A DNA stretch of 64,000 nt from Monocercomonoides exilis (GCA_001643675.2 LSRY02000012.1:1783501-1847500); one strand, 5' to 3'. Numbered from the stretch's first letter, positions 47,015 through 59,868 are shown. Numbers and translations are program-made. Notes: generated by a model not told the origin, from the letters alone.

Positions 47015-48480
47015 TTAAAAGCACAGAAAGATTTTGTAAATCAACGGTCCGTGCATAATTTTCTTTTTAAATTATTATCATCTCAGAAACGCATTGGCAA
47101 AAGTATACGAAGCACGAACGTGAACGCTTCCACAACTCAAATGCAAATGTCAATGGTGCATTAAAAAATATAAATATAATATTAGATCGATTGAACTGAG
47201 ACATAAGGATTCACATTTCGAAAGATTGAATTGAAAAAGAAAAAATGATCAAAGTTGCGCTTGCTAACTTGATATTCATTTGAATAATGATATTGAGGAT
47301 AAAATTACTATCTATGTTTAAAAGAATTGTTGTAACAACAAAAGTGAAAATGGAAAGCATGTGGATGCTCTTCAACAAATAATGGAAAGGAAAAAGACGG
47401 GAAACATATGTTGTCGTTTGTTCCCGTGGAAGCTATCAATTTATTCCCTTGATAATTGAAAAAATTTCACAATTTTTTCGTTTTTTCTTTGTTTGTCAAT
47501 CACTTTCTTCGAAACAGTTAAGGTTTTGTCTAATGGTGAATTACAGAATGAGATTTTATTTCTCACATATTCATCTGTTTGAAGTCAAAATATTAGAATT
47601 TTAACAAGATATATATTTCTTTGAATATTGTTTTTGTTGAACTTTGCACATCGTTGACTACATCCACTGCTATTTTTTGAAGATAGCAAAGTGCTGAAAA
47701 ATAACAGTTTTTGTGACTGATTGACTTCGAACAAAAAAGTTTCATTTTTTAAAATTAAAAATGAAATTTCAAAAATCACATTGAAAAAGTTTTTTTAACA
47801 TATTGATAATGTCCAAATCAGATGAAGTTGGAATAAGCATGAATTTTTTTGAGGCAATTTTTATTGTTAAAAAGCAGATTAATCTTAATAATTTGCACAA
47901 ATTGGTTAAAAAAGGAAAAAAAGCAACAAGGTTTAAAAAAGAAAGGATGAAAGAAATGTGAAAGAAAAAAACAGAAAAGAACAACTGGAGAAATTGAAAA
48001 TAACATGAAGTGTGTATAAAAATTATCATTATCTTTTCTCAAAAACTTGAACAAGTCTCAACCAAAAAAAGGTTAAAATAGAGAAAAATAAATAGAATCT
48101 CAGGTTATTGGAAAAAAATTAAAAATTTTTGTATTTTTTTTCAATTGTTGAGAAAGAATATTTGTCTTTCGTTGCAACAAAATTGAACAGAAGTTCTTGG
48201 ATAATTATGGGAGAAAGTTTAACCTTGTTTGAATTGAGAATATTAAGAGTTGAGGAATATCACTTGTGAAATAAAGAGGAGAAAAACGAAAAAAGAAAAC
48301 AAAAATGATTTTCGTATGTATCTTAGAATTCCAGCTGATATTCATTTTATAACCTCGTTAATAATAGAAAAGGTTGTAATCATTGATAGTCTATTATAAA
48401 AGAAAATTCTCAGTGAGAATATAATTCAACATTCTGGTGTTAAATGATAGAAAACCTAGTATTTTGATATGACATTCCAG
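47015..48480. other. Spacer upstream of the Helitron and the broken gene
   Basis: 1.47 kb, AT-rich. It should contain the 5' end of the Helitron, and perhaps upstream exons of the gene beginning at 48481. I see no supported coding sequence. Confidence 0.4.
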
Positions 48481-50757
48481 AAAGGATTATACCCCAGCAA
48501 GACAGAAGAGAAGAGCCAATAACTCCTTTGGATGTCCCCATTCGCTGTGGATATCAATCTGACTGTTCTTCACAATACTCACACATCAAACACCAGAGAT
48601 CATCTTCGATTGATTCGCTGACACTCAGTGTCACCAGTCCTAAGGATGTTGCCTGTGAAGATGAACATTTCGTGACTCCGTCACAAAAAGGTAGGCCTCG
48701 TCCGGAAAGACATTCTGGTTCCTGTTCTGTCCTTCTTGTGAAAAGGTCTCTCAATTGCTCTTCTTCCTTGTCTTCTTCATTTGCACAAGCTTCTCGGATA
48801 TTTCCTCCACTTCTCATGTCATCACTCGACGGTCAGAAAACTTTTTCTGAAGTTGCTTTTTCTTCTCTTTCATCAAGTGCGCCTTTCTTGACTCCTGTCA
48901 GAAATTCCACTTGGCCACTTCCATTTCCCTTGTCTGTCTCATCCCCTTCCTCTTCCATCATTCCGTCTTCTCTTCTTTTCACTTCAGCTTATCTGAACGA
49001 ATTCGAGCTTCGTATAAGAGACTACTACAAAACATATCTAACGCCTTTTGTGAAAGCAGACGCTGAATTGGATGTGCTGTCATTTGAAGTACTTGTTGAC
49101 TCAATCATTGCAATGGGCGAAAAATACGCAGAGCAGCTGCAAAACTGGCGCGATGGTGGATGCTCATGCGAAAGCAGTCTCAACCGCCGTTTGATTGAGA
49201 GTTACGAAGCAGACAGAAGTGGCAAAGAAAACTCATAGGAATATACTCCAGAAATTGAGGAGACTAACAGAAAAAGCGAGTTGACTGATGCAGATGTTCC
49301 GTCCGAAGAAGGTATGCTCAACATCACAAGCAAAGAGACAGACGGCTTGAACGAATATGAGCAAGCGGTTGTCTCATCCAACTCTATAGATTATGAAGAA
49401 TGTCAAATTATTGAGTCAGTTGTTCTACATCCAGGTTCTTCTGTCTCTCTTTGCTTTCTGTAGAAATGGGGCATTGCATAAGAAAGCTGAAAGCAATGCA
49501 ACAAATACAGAACTGTCAAAATGAGGAGAAACAGGAACAACTGGAAAAAGTGAAGAAAAAGCAGATGGTAAAAGAGTGTGTTTTCTGTTCGGTTGACGTT
49601 GCTGATTCTGTTTCACCGTTGTACATATCTTCTGCTGCAATAACTTGTGCAGCTGATAACGGAACATCTTCAGATGTTGCAAATTAAAATAACTCTTCCG
49701 AAGATGTTCCAACAAATGAAGAAATAAAAATCTCAAAAAACATTCTTTAAGATATCAATCAGTCAATCCAGGAAACTTCATCTCAACTGGATTAAAATAA
49801 TGCCACTTCAACAAAACTGGCGTCGCAGCCCTTTTTTCCTTCAATAATTATTCAATTGCCAATAACTCTTATTACGTATTAGCGCTTATATCAACTCATT
49901 ACTGCTTCCACATCTGTTCTCTCAGCACGCATTGGAATCTGCCACCGCATCTCCATCCGCAGCCTTCTCTTGGATTATTTCTTCTCCTGGACACGCAGCA
50001 ATGTCGATGTACTTGATGTGTCTGTTATCATTGAGCGTATTTCGGAGGTGACTTGTGAGCTTCGAGCAGATCTGCTCGATTTGTTAGAGCTTCTTCCATG
50101 GAACAACGAATGTTTGGTGTATTCCGAACGCAACGAGCTTTTGGAACTGGAAAAGGAAGACGAAGCATTTTTGATGGAGGTCGATAAGCCCCGCAATCAA
50201 ATATGCGAAGAGCAGAAAGTCTTGAAAATGAAAGTGATAATGATGAGTTGCTTGCTTAACGTGCACTGAGCACTCAAAAGTAGAAGGCTCTGCCTCAGAG
50301 AAAGCTGTTATCAGCTTCTTCACCTCAGATTTCACTTCAGCCAAGATTCTCGACTTTCCCTTCAGAATCTTTGACACCTCAATCTGTGAATATATTTCCT
50401 CCATGCATAACTCCAATTTCTTCATCTTTGTTTGTCAAGCCTGCATCAACCGTCCCAGAAGATTATGCATCAACCAGCTTTTCTCCTCGAACACTATCAC
50501 TTTCTCGCACATCATCTGTTCGTTCTGCCAATTCGCCTGTGCAAAGAACCAAAAGGGTGCCTCTTCCTCCGCTTGTGCATTCTCCAACACATCCTGATTT
50601 GATTTGCAAAGAATCGGATGAAAGAAGCAGAAGCGAAGGAAGCTTCAAAGCTGAGAAAATGAAGCACAAAAAAAGCCGAAGGCAAAATGAAGAAATGCTT
50701 CAAATACAAGAAATTATGGCAACTCATCGGTCTCCAATTTGCAATGGTTAGTTAAAT
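48481..50757 (+). pseudogene. Coding-like stretch broken by eight in-frame TAA/TAG codons
   Basis: Begins after an acceptor (CATTCCAG) as an internal exon, phase IPERIIPQQDRREEPITPLD. The protein is Ser-rich, then has helical blocks (AYLNEFELRIRDYYKTYLTP, LLLDYFFSWTRSNVDVLDVS, EVTCELRADLLDLLELLPWN) of no family I recognise. The frame is interrupted by TAG 49236, TAA 49685, TAA 49748, TAA 49793, TAG 49880, and in a shifted frame TAA 50185, TAA 50257, TAG 50281; no TGA falls inside. Coding composition is preserved on both sides of every stop and each fits a former CAA/CAG. One frame change is repaired by a 29-nt GT..TAG intron (49435-49463); another lies between about 50060 and 50265. It ends at a possible donor, GTTAGT at 50748. 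Most simply a young pseudogene; recoding is the alternative. Confidence 0.6.
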
Positions 50758-52570
50758 TTAATTTTTATAGGAGCTGAACAAATTATTTTGCATGGAAAAT
50801 ATTCTTTTTGAAATTTTGTTCATTTTCGTAGAATTCCATTCTTCATATTTTGTTTTATCGGTACTGAATTGTTTTATTGTTGACAATATTTTTGTTTTTG
50901 TTTAAAGAATTGTTTTTGTTATTTTTTTTAGTCAAAAAGGAGAACAAAAACAAATTTCATTATTAACACTTTATCGCTTATAAGAACAAGTTTGTATCAA
51001 AATTTTAACTAATCTTAACTTTATTGGCTTTCTGTTGTTTTTTTGGAATAAAGTTATGCATATCAATCCTAAATCAAAAAAGAAGAAACTTTTAATTTGT
51101 TTTTGATAACATTTTCAAAATAATTCTTTCTGCTTTGTCTTTTCGCTTTCGTTTTCTTTATCTTTCATCAACCATTTTGAATTGCTTAAAAAAGAGTTGA
51201 TGATTCCTGACAATTTCTTTCAACAATTGAGGCTATTTCTCCGATGTGATGAAACTTCCTTCAACTAAAATTTCCAATATTGTTAACAATCTCATTTATC
51301 AACGATTATCACTACACGAATTGCTTGCAGCGGATGGATAAAAAGCTTCTTCTTTTTGAATTTTATTGTTCTTGTTTCTGCGTTTTGAAGAGTGGGTTTT
51401 CAGGACGCTTCAAAGAATTGAATTTTTTGTTGTTTGCATTCTTTTTCAGATGTCAAAGTGAACTATTAATGATAAGGAAACTCTTTTAAGATAATTGTAC
51501 TCTTCCATTCATGTTCTGTTCGATTCATACTCATAGTGTTTCATTCTTCAATTCACTTTGAAATTTCACTTTCATAAATGGAAGAACATATAAGATCCTG
51601 AAAGTGAACTTTTGCTATCATTTTTATCTTCAATTCTTTTGCTCTGCCTGAAAATCCAGTTTCGATTGCAATCAAATTTCATTCCTTCGGTCTGCTCGCG
51701 TGTTTTCAAAAAATGTGTGTCATCGGCTGTATCTGTTCTGCTCTTTTTGATAAAACAGCAACTGAATTTTTAGAAAGAAGGTTTCCTTTTAAATTGCATC
51801 CTTGAAGTTTGAAATCGAAAAAAAATGACTTTTATGTTTCTTGTTTTCATCAGAGATGGGTTTCAATTTTTATCATTTTCCTCTTCAGACTTCCTTTCCT
51901 TTAAACGCCTATGGCTTTTATTACCGAAAGTGATTGATAAAATCGCTCAAAAGTGTCTGTTTATTTGTTGTTGTAATAACCATGAAAAGCAGTGCATTTT
52001 ATTGCTTCGTGATTGGAGTTGGCTTTCAAACAAATATTCACATAATACATTTCTTGATAAACTAACCTGAACAATTTATTGAAGCATACGGTCATGCTCT
52101 TCTGCAATTCGTCTTATTTTTTTCTTGGACGGTTAATGCTTTTGTTCATTTAATACTTTTTGGCCTTCAGTTTTTCAATTCATTTATCTTCAATGATGCT
52201 ATGAGTTATGCTGAGTGAAGCTTTAATAAATTCAAGTCAATAACATTGTTGAGAGTGGATATGCGAAATATCCATTTTTTCCGTTTGAATTTTTGTTGGT
52301 TTGATCAAAGAGGAAAATAAAAAAAGAGCATCATTCGCGTTCATTGCAACCTTTTCAATTTGTCCGATAAATAACGATGTTTGAATAATTGTAATATTAT
52401 TTGTTTGATGGACTTTAAAAAGTGTATTGAATGTATCTTGCAGAAAATTAAATGAATGCATTAATTCGTATTAAAACTGAAGGCGAAATTCAAGAGCTAT
52501 CCCTTACCACTAATTTTTCGAGTTTGTTCATTTTCACTGTTATTGGAAGGAAAGATTTTTCCAACTTCTT
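50758..52570. other. 1.8-kb spacer
   Basis: AT-rich with many short T tracts. Short open frames (51280-51489, 51825-52070) are unsupported. It may hold remaining exons of the broken gene to its left. Confidence 0.4.
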
Positions 52571-53925
52571 ATGATTTTCGAAGAATTGTTCTCTGATCTA
52601 GAACATAGTACTGAAGTTGAGCAGAAAGTTAAAATAGAAGAAATAATTGATACCATTCATTCTATGAATAGAGAAAATTTTTATTCAATTTTCAAAAGAG
52701 AAATGTTCAACAGAATGAATAAAATGATTGAAGAAAAGAAAATATCACTGGAAAATGCACTTTTTCTGTCAAAGTGTTTTGGACATTTCAAAAAAACAAA
52801 TGATATGCGGATTAATGAATTTCATGATTCTCTATTGAACGAAAAGTTTGAAAAGATGATTTTTGCGGAAGATAGCAAGAAAGAAGAAAAAAATGAAAAG
52901 ATTCTGGTCGACCTTTGCGAATGTTATATTATGCTTCATGATAGTGTGCACATTAACGAACAACTCCTTCCAATAATTTTACCTTGTCTTTTGAAGGCTT
53001 CATTGAATAAAGAGGAGAATAATGAAGCACAAAAAGAAGTGGAAACAGCATTGCTAGCTTTGAGTGAAGTTATCGGATATTTTGTATGGGGTTTTTGCTT
53101 TCTTTTTGAATATATATGTTATTTTATAATTTATTTATTTATTTATTGTAGAAAGTGGGTCAAGAGTTGTATTTAAATAAGACGATGGAAATCATCAAAT
53201 ATCATCAAAAGCATCGCAACCTAACCCAGCTTGCGTATCAATATGTTTGGCGGTTTTTGCTCAACAGAGTTGCAAATGATAGAACCTTGGAGGAATTTAT
53301 AACGAATGATCTTCATTTTGCGAAAGAAGCAGCTAGAGAATTGAATGATCTATTTAAATGCGTGGATTGGAAAAGTGAAAGAGAAGAAGTGAAAGAGAAG
53401 AGGAAAACAGAAGTGAAAGAGAAGTTTATTTTTGATAGATGGCTCGATACAGTATTATTGTTCTTTTTCGTATTCAAATTGTTGAATGAGGAAATTGTTG
53501 GACTGATTCATTGCCTGGTCACACTGTTCGTAGCAACAAGAGAGAATGAAAATAAAAGATTTCTGGAGTACATAAAGCTTTTTAAAGCAATGGTTCGCAA
53601 TACATCTGTTAGTTTTGATGTTTTGCTGAAAGAAGGTGTTTTTGATTTGATTTTGGAGAATATTCAGCAATCAACATTCGAAGACGATTTTGTATGCATT
53701 TGCTTGAGAATTTTTTTTACGATTTCAAAAAGATTGAAAGAAAATGCCAGTAATGAAAACGAAGAAACGAAACGAATAGAGATGAAAAGAAAGATATTTG
53801 AAAAGATAGAAGAAGAAGGATATGAAGATTATATCACAAGTTTTCATGAAACTTTTAGATTTTTAAACGGAAAGTGTTATCCTTATTTATCATTAATTTT
53901 TTCCGATTATTTTGTAAATGCTTAG
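52571..53925 (+). CDS. ARM/HEAT-like helical repeat protein of a protist-expanded family
   Basis: Two-exon model: 52571..53083 and 53152..53925, phase 0, 428 residues. All-helical, charged, with repeated hydrophobic helices of about 40 residues spacing, as in armadillo-like folds. Segments such as AQKEVETALLALSEVIGYF, MEIIKYHQKHRNLTQLAYQY, LHFAKEAARELNDLFKCVDW and the end FLNGKCYPYLSLIFSDYFVN recall a large family of hypothetical proteins in oxymonad genomes; this recall is unverified. There is no signal peptide, no catalytic motif. Function unknown; protein-protein interaction is the likely mode. It is the last protein-coding gene before the rDNA. Confidence 0.75.
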
Positions 53926-56397
53926 GAAATGATTTAATTTTGTATCTCAGAATTTCAATTTTTATTTACATCATTCAATGATTCAATAAACTTTGAATTT
54001 GTTTTGTTTTTAAAACAAAAATCCTTTTCATTTATTATCTGTAATTTATCATATTGTTCCGTTATTGCTTGAGGAAATGAGATGTTATTTATTCTGTAAA
54101 TCAAATTTTTTATTTATTTTTTCTTTCAACATCATATCACAATTTGACAAACTTCAAATGAGCGTCATATCTTTATTTTTATCATTTCACAAAATCGAAA
54201 ACGAATATTCCTTTGAGTCTTTAAACAGCTTTATTTTTTCATCGCTTCATTTTGATGAAATGAAAGGTTAATAAAACTTCAATGATCTTCAATTTACTCC
54301 TTTTTTCCTTTAAATTATTTAATTTAATTAACCTAACGCTTGGAAGTTTCTTGAAGAAATCAATTTTCATTTGCTCGTTTTCAAAAATGAATGTTTCTCC
54401 TCCAGTCTTTCGAGTGATTTTGCGTTTTTCGACTTCTTTTCTTGCTATTCCAAATTACATGTGATTTCAGAGAACTGAAGAAGAGAAATCAAAGATAAGG
54501 GATTAATGATTTTGAGGAGAATGAAAAGAATTAAATTCTATTTGTATTTTGTTTTGACTTAAAATAAGTGAAAAGAAAAAAACTTGCTGTGAAAAAATTG
54601 TAATTAACTTTTAATTATCAAAAGATACAACGTTAGAAAAGTATCACATAAGAAAGATTTTCCTTCCACTCTTCACATCTCTGAATCGTCTTTGACAAAT
54701 GAATTTGCGTCGTTTGTGTATGCTCTCTGATCTTCATTTTTTCCGTCAAACTGGAGCAGGCCTTTGCATCAGATGTATCTACTGTTTGATTCGAAAAAAA
54801 ACTTTAAAGCTGTTTCTGTATTGCTTCCAGATTATTTTCATTTTTCTCTATCAGTATCCTTCGGTTATTGTGAAAATATAATAGTCTTTTATGAAACAAA
54901 GTTGCATTTTCTAATATATTTAAAAGTTCTGTGCTTTCTTTTCTTTCTTTGATGTTACACTTCTGTCGTAGATTAAAATATGTCGAGTAGATTGTTAAAA
55001 AGAATATTGATTTTAGGATGAAAATGTATTGGCATTATGAATAAAATTTCAGATGAGCGTGAATGAACAGAAAGGTCGATGGACAATAGGAAGTGGCTAT
55101 TTTGTGAAGAATCAATTGAAGAAACGATGAGACAGACAAAAATCTTCTTCTCGAAAAGTTTTCTTTGGTCATTTATTATTCAGCTCAAATGTCTTCAGTT
55201 CAATCTGTGATATTTTGAAGATTTTCTTGAAAGATGACATCATTAAAAGAAGTCGCTAATCATCGAAGTGCATTTGTTCTCGCTAAACAACTAAGCATGA
55301 AACTCGACATGTGTGAAAAGAGATCCAGTAACTGTTCCAAACTGCTTCAAAGTAATTTTTAGAGTTGATCTAAAACAAATTCACACGCAAATATGAATAG
55401 TTGAAATTGTTTTCCGTTTTTAATACCATATAAAGCACAATTAAGTTGTCCTGAGCAATAATATTCATGAAATTTCAAAAGAAATTTGGTAGTAATTGGT
55501 CTGCATTCCATTATATGTCAAAAATTATAAAAATTCAATATTTTTCAAAATAGGTTAAAAACGACGTCCAAAAACTCATATAAAAATAAGCATACATTGT
55601 ATATTCAAGGTGCACATTTTCGTCGTTCTACTGTGAAATTTTTGCATCACTCGAACATTCCTTATCAAAAGAATTCTCACGCTGTTGAAGCAAAAGTTCA
55701 TGGATTTTTGTTGTTGATCAATTATGAAACATGACCCAGATATTCCAGATTGAAATTTGAGGAAGAACAAAAATGTCTATTCTTCAAACAAAATTGACTA
55801 ATAATGAATGTTAAGGAAAAATTATAAATAAAAGAACGCAAACTGGCTGTATTCAATGTAGTTGTTAATAACATGCAGTTGACTACTCAAATATTCAACA
55901 AATTAGCAAAACGTTATCATCTCATAGCGGTGCTGTTGTTTTCACTTCATCAAACAATCTAGTATGTATCATGATCATATTTTCAACAAATAGGATTTTT
56001 AAACGATAACTGTTAAATTTCTTGAATAAAACTCTTAATATAATATAAAAGATGGCCATATGCTTCTTTTTCCCAATTCATGACATGTTGAAGAGAAAAA
56101 TCTCAAATAAAATTTCATTTCATTTTTTGACCATTTTGATACTAGAACTTCATAGGAAAAATAAATCGACTTTGAATAAATGCTGACCAAGAACAGCTGA
56201 AGGGATTTCGATGAAAGTTGGTATGTGTTGTGGGAAAAATCCAATTTGAAGAATGGAACAGAAATGAATATCGGATGTCTACTGGGAGTCGAGATCTGAA
56301 AATGCAGTTTTTGGACTTTTGGGAACTGTTCGATGCATTTCACCACAGACAGGGGAGAAAATGGAGTCTGGTATGCATTTTTCTTCAAGCCCAGCCA
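53926..56397. other. Spacer upstream of rDNA (probable intergenic spacer / 5' ETS)
   Basis: 2.5 kb with no supported gene. The part next to 56398 should contain the RNA polymerase I promoter and external transcribed spacer, but I cannot point to a defined element. Confidence 0.45.
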
Positions 56398-56631
56398 TGA
56401 CTGGTTTGGATATCCTGGTCAGGAGAAAATTCAAATCTAGTGAGTCAAATCGATGTCTTAAAGATTTATAGACAATGACTGGTTTGGATATCCTGGTCAG
56501 GAGAAAATTCAAATCTAGTGAGTCAAATCGATGTCTTAAAGATTTATAGACAATGACTGGTTTGGATATCCTGGTCAGGAGAAAATTCAAATCTAGTGAG
56601 TCAAATCGATGTCTTAAAGATTTATAGACAA
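56398..56631 (+). repeat. Three tandem 78-bp copies of the SSU 5' end
   Basis: Identical units start TGACTGGTTTGGATATCCTG at 56398, 56476 and 56554. The start resembles the universal SSU 5' end (ACCTGGTTGATCCTGCC), and the unit end, GATGTCTTAAAGATTTATAG, resembles the CTCAAAGATTAAGCC segment. The third copy runs on into ATGCATGTGTCAGTATAAAT, the normal SSU continuation, so copies one and two are partial duplications of SSU positions 1 to about 78. Confidence 0.88.
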
Positions 56632-58175
56632 TGCATGTGTCAGTATAAATAACTTGTATTTATGAAACTGCGAATGGCTCATTACAACAGTTATAATTTA
56701 TTTGACAATGACAATGTTATATTTTGAATAGAAATATAATTTACTACATGGATAGCCGTAGTAATTCTAGAGCTAATACATGCGAGAATTCATTTTTCTT
56801 TTTGTTTTTCGGAATGGAAAGAAGGGTGGGTTTGAAAAAGATCCGACTAAGGGTGTTTCAGCAATGAGAGACCCTTTGGGGAAGGATTGTATTTATTAGA
56901 TCGAAAACCATTAGGAATAGTTTAAATGTTTGATTCTATATGGATCAAAAACTTATTTCGGCACATGTTAGAAGTCTCGCAAGAGATGGATGGTGTGTGT
57001 CCATTGTGAAAGATAATGGTGATTCATGATAAATGTCGAATTGCCAGGGTGGGTTAAGAGCCCATCGTCTTGGCAATGTGTCATTGAAATTTCTGACCTA
57101 TCAACTGATGATGGTAGGATAGAGGCCTACCATGGTATTGACGGGTAACGGAGAATTAGGGTTCGATTCCGGAGAGGGAGCCTGAGAGATGGCTACCACT
57201 TCCAAGGAAGGCAGCAGGCGCGCAAATTACCCAATCCCAATCAATGACGTATATGGGGAGGTAGTGACAAAAAATAACAAAGCGGGGTATCTAATGGTAT
57301 TCTGCTATTGGAATGGTTTCAATGTAAATGCTTGAAAGAGAAACAATTAGAGGGCAAGTCTGGTGCCAGCAGCCGCGGTAATTCCAGCTCTAATAGTGTA
57401 TACTAAAATTGCTGCAGTTAAAAAGCTCGTAGTTGGATTTTGGAGTTTTTAATTGTTCGAGGGGGCGAGATGTTTCTCTATACTTAGTCCTGCTTCATTT
57501 TTCCTTTTTTTAAATTAGCTTTCGGGTTGATTTAAAATTGGGAAGTGAAGTGATTGGAGGGTATTAATGAGGGGATATTTGAAAATCATGGTATTGTTTT
57601 TGATCTTGCATCAAGATTTATTTCTTGGTGTTTGATTGATTCAATATCTTTCATTTATCTTATGCTTGCCTTGAATTTGAATAACCTCGAATCCCTTTTT
57701 GAGAAGTCCTTGTGGCTTTTTCAAAAAAGGGGTAAATGTTTTCGAAATTATTAATATATCACTTAAATGTTGATTTATATTAATCGTTTCTCTTTGTCAA
57801 AGAAGAGGAAAATTTCGGAGAGTTTACTTTGAAGAAAATGGAGTGTTCAAAGCAGGCGTTTTTTTTGTAATGAAAGAAATTCGCTACTGAACACATTAGC
57901 ATGGAATAATAAAATAAGACACCTGATGTGTTTTAAATTTGATAATGAAAAAATATAAGGAAACTTATTTATTTTTTTGTTATCAAACACATTCGAGTCT
58001 TAAACAATAAGAAGATTGAACTTGTTCATTCTTTTTTTATTGTTTATCGATTTGAGTTTTATTGGTTTTTGAAACAGGTGTAATGATTAAGAGGGACAGT
58101 TGGGGGTATCTGTATTGCATAGTCAGAGGTGGAATTCTTGGATTTATGCAAGACAAACAAGTGCGAAAGCATTTA

Positions 58176-58209
<34 letters not shown>

Positions 58210-59399
58210 AGGGGATCGAAGGCGATCAGAAACCGCTCTAGTCTTAACTATAAACGATGCCAACTAGGGATTGGAGGGAATTTATTTTTTTAATTCGCTT
58301 TTCTAATTTCTATCTTTAACGAGATAGGTTTGGGATTTATCACAAGAAATTGTGAAGTGAGTTTGCTTTTAAAATTATAACAAAAAAATGAAAGAGGTAA
58401 CTTCGGTTATTGTCGTTCTTTTTTTGTTTTTAAGCCCCATCAGCACCTTTAGAGAAATCGATTAAGTCTCTGGGTTCTGGGGGGAGTATGGTCGCAAGTC
58501 TGAAACTTAAAGAAATTGACGGAAGGGCACCACCAGGTGTGGAGCCTGCGGCTTAATTTGACTCAACACGGGGAAACTTACCAGGTCCAGACACGGGAAG
58601 GATTGACAGATTGATAGTTCTTTCTTGATTCCGTGGGTGGTGGTGCATGGTCGTTCTTAGTTGGTGGAGTGATTTGTCTGGTTAATTCCGATAACGAACG
58701 AGACCTCAACCTGCTAAATAGGGTGATAATTTTGAAAAGTGTCTGTAAGGTGGCTTTCCGATTTTTTTCTTAATAGTTCTCTCTTTCGGGGGAGGATTGT
58801 TGAGAAAGTCGGGAAGTTGTCTGAGATCTTTTAATGGTTAATATTGAAATATATATTTTGAGATAGCTCATTAAGCTTTCAGGATGGATTTGTTTTGAGC
58901 AGTTTCGGCTGTTTGGAGCAAGTTTATTTTGGAAGTGAGTTATTGAAATTATCATTAAAATATTTCGATATGGATTGTAATTCTCTTTTAGTTATTTAAT
59001 TTCATCATGGCTCTTCGCGGGGTTGTGGTGGAAGGCTAATGGGGCTCTGGATCTATATTCGAACCTACTTAGAGGGACTACCATGGTTGCACATGGGGGA
59101 AGCATGAGGCAATAACAGGTCTGTGATGCCCTTAGATGTTCTGGGCCGCACGCGCGCTACACTGATAAAGTCAACAAGTTGTTTTTGGGTGTGTTAAGTC
59201 AAAAAAATAGTGTTTTTGTTTTCAGGGCTTCTTAATCGGGGCTTTGAAAAAGGGATGCTATTTTTTAACACATGCAATTCCCTTATCCGAAAGGATTGGG
59301 TAATCTTTTGAAACTTTATCGTGATGGGGATTGATCTTTGTAATTTTGGATCATGAACGAGGAATACCTAGTAAGTGCAATTCATCAGATTGCGCTGAT

Positions 59400-59449
<50 letters not shown>

Positions 59450-59531
59450 ATCAGATGAAATGTCTGGATTGTTGGATCTTGTGAGGGTTTCGATTCTCTA
59501 GGATTTAATTAGAAGGACAGTAAATCTTATT

Positions 59532-59592
<61 letters not shown>
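56554..59592 (+). rRNA. Small-subunit (18S) rRNA, expanded to about 3.0 kb
   Basis: Universal segments in order: TGCATGTGTCAGTATAAATA (56631), CTACATGGATAGCCGTAGTA, GTGCCAGCAGCCGCGGTAAT (57362), GAGGTGGAATTCTTGGATTT (58127), AACTTAAAGAAATTGACGGA (58504), TTGTACACACCGCCCGTCGC (59414) and the 3' end GTGAACCTGCGGAAGGATCA. Length is about 1.2 kb above the eukaryotic norm. The extra sequence is AT-rich and sits between conserved helices, mainly V4 (about 57440-58070), V5 region (about 58280-58430) and V7 (about 58735-59010). No intron-like boundary is visible; these look like expansion segments. Confidence 0.97.
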
Positions 59593-59595
<3 letters not shown>

Positions 59596-59709
59596 TTTAT
59601 ATTTCAAAAAAAACAATATAAAATTTAATATAAAAATTTGATGGATGCAATAATTAGATAACGATATTATTACTAATAGTTTTTTAATGATAATTTAAGA
59701 AAAAATTAA
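59593..59709 (+). other. Internal transcribed spacer 1
   Basis: AT-rich spacer of about 117 nt between the SSU 3' end and 5.8S; boundaries estimated from the conserved ends. Confidence 0.85.
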
Positions 59710-59868
59710 AAAACTTTTGGCAGTGGATATCTTGGCTCTTGTATCGATGAAGAACGCAGCAAAGCGCGATAGCTAATGCGAATCGCAGAAATCTACGAGT
59801 CATCAAAATTTTGAACGCATATTGCGGTTTCTCAGTTATTTCTATAATTGAGGGACCATGCTTGTTTC
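59710..59868 (+). rRNA. 5.8S rRNA
   Basis: Conserved core GTATCGATGAAGAACGCAGC (59740-59759), then GCGAATCGCAGAA and TTGAACGCATATTGCGG. The start (AACTTTTGGCAGTGGATATC) and end (CATGCTTGTTTC) follow the usual 5.8S pattern; ends are approximate. Confidence 0.95.

Noticed and set aside
57554-57754. 66-codon ORF inside the rDNA
   Set aside because: It lies in the V4 expansion segment of the SSU; no coding support.
57440-58070. Group I intron in the SSU gene
   Set aside because: No intron core or homing-endonuclease frame seen, and the position is the naturally variable V4 region.
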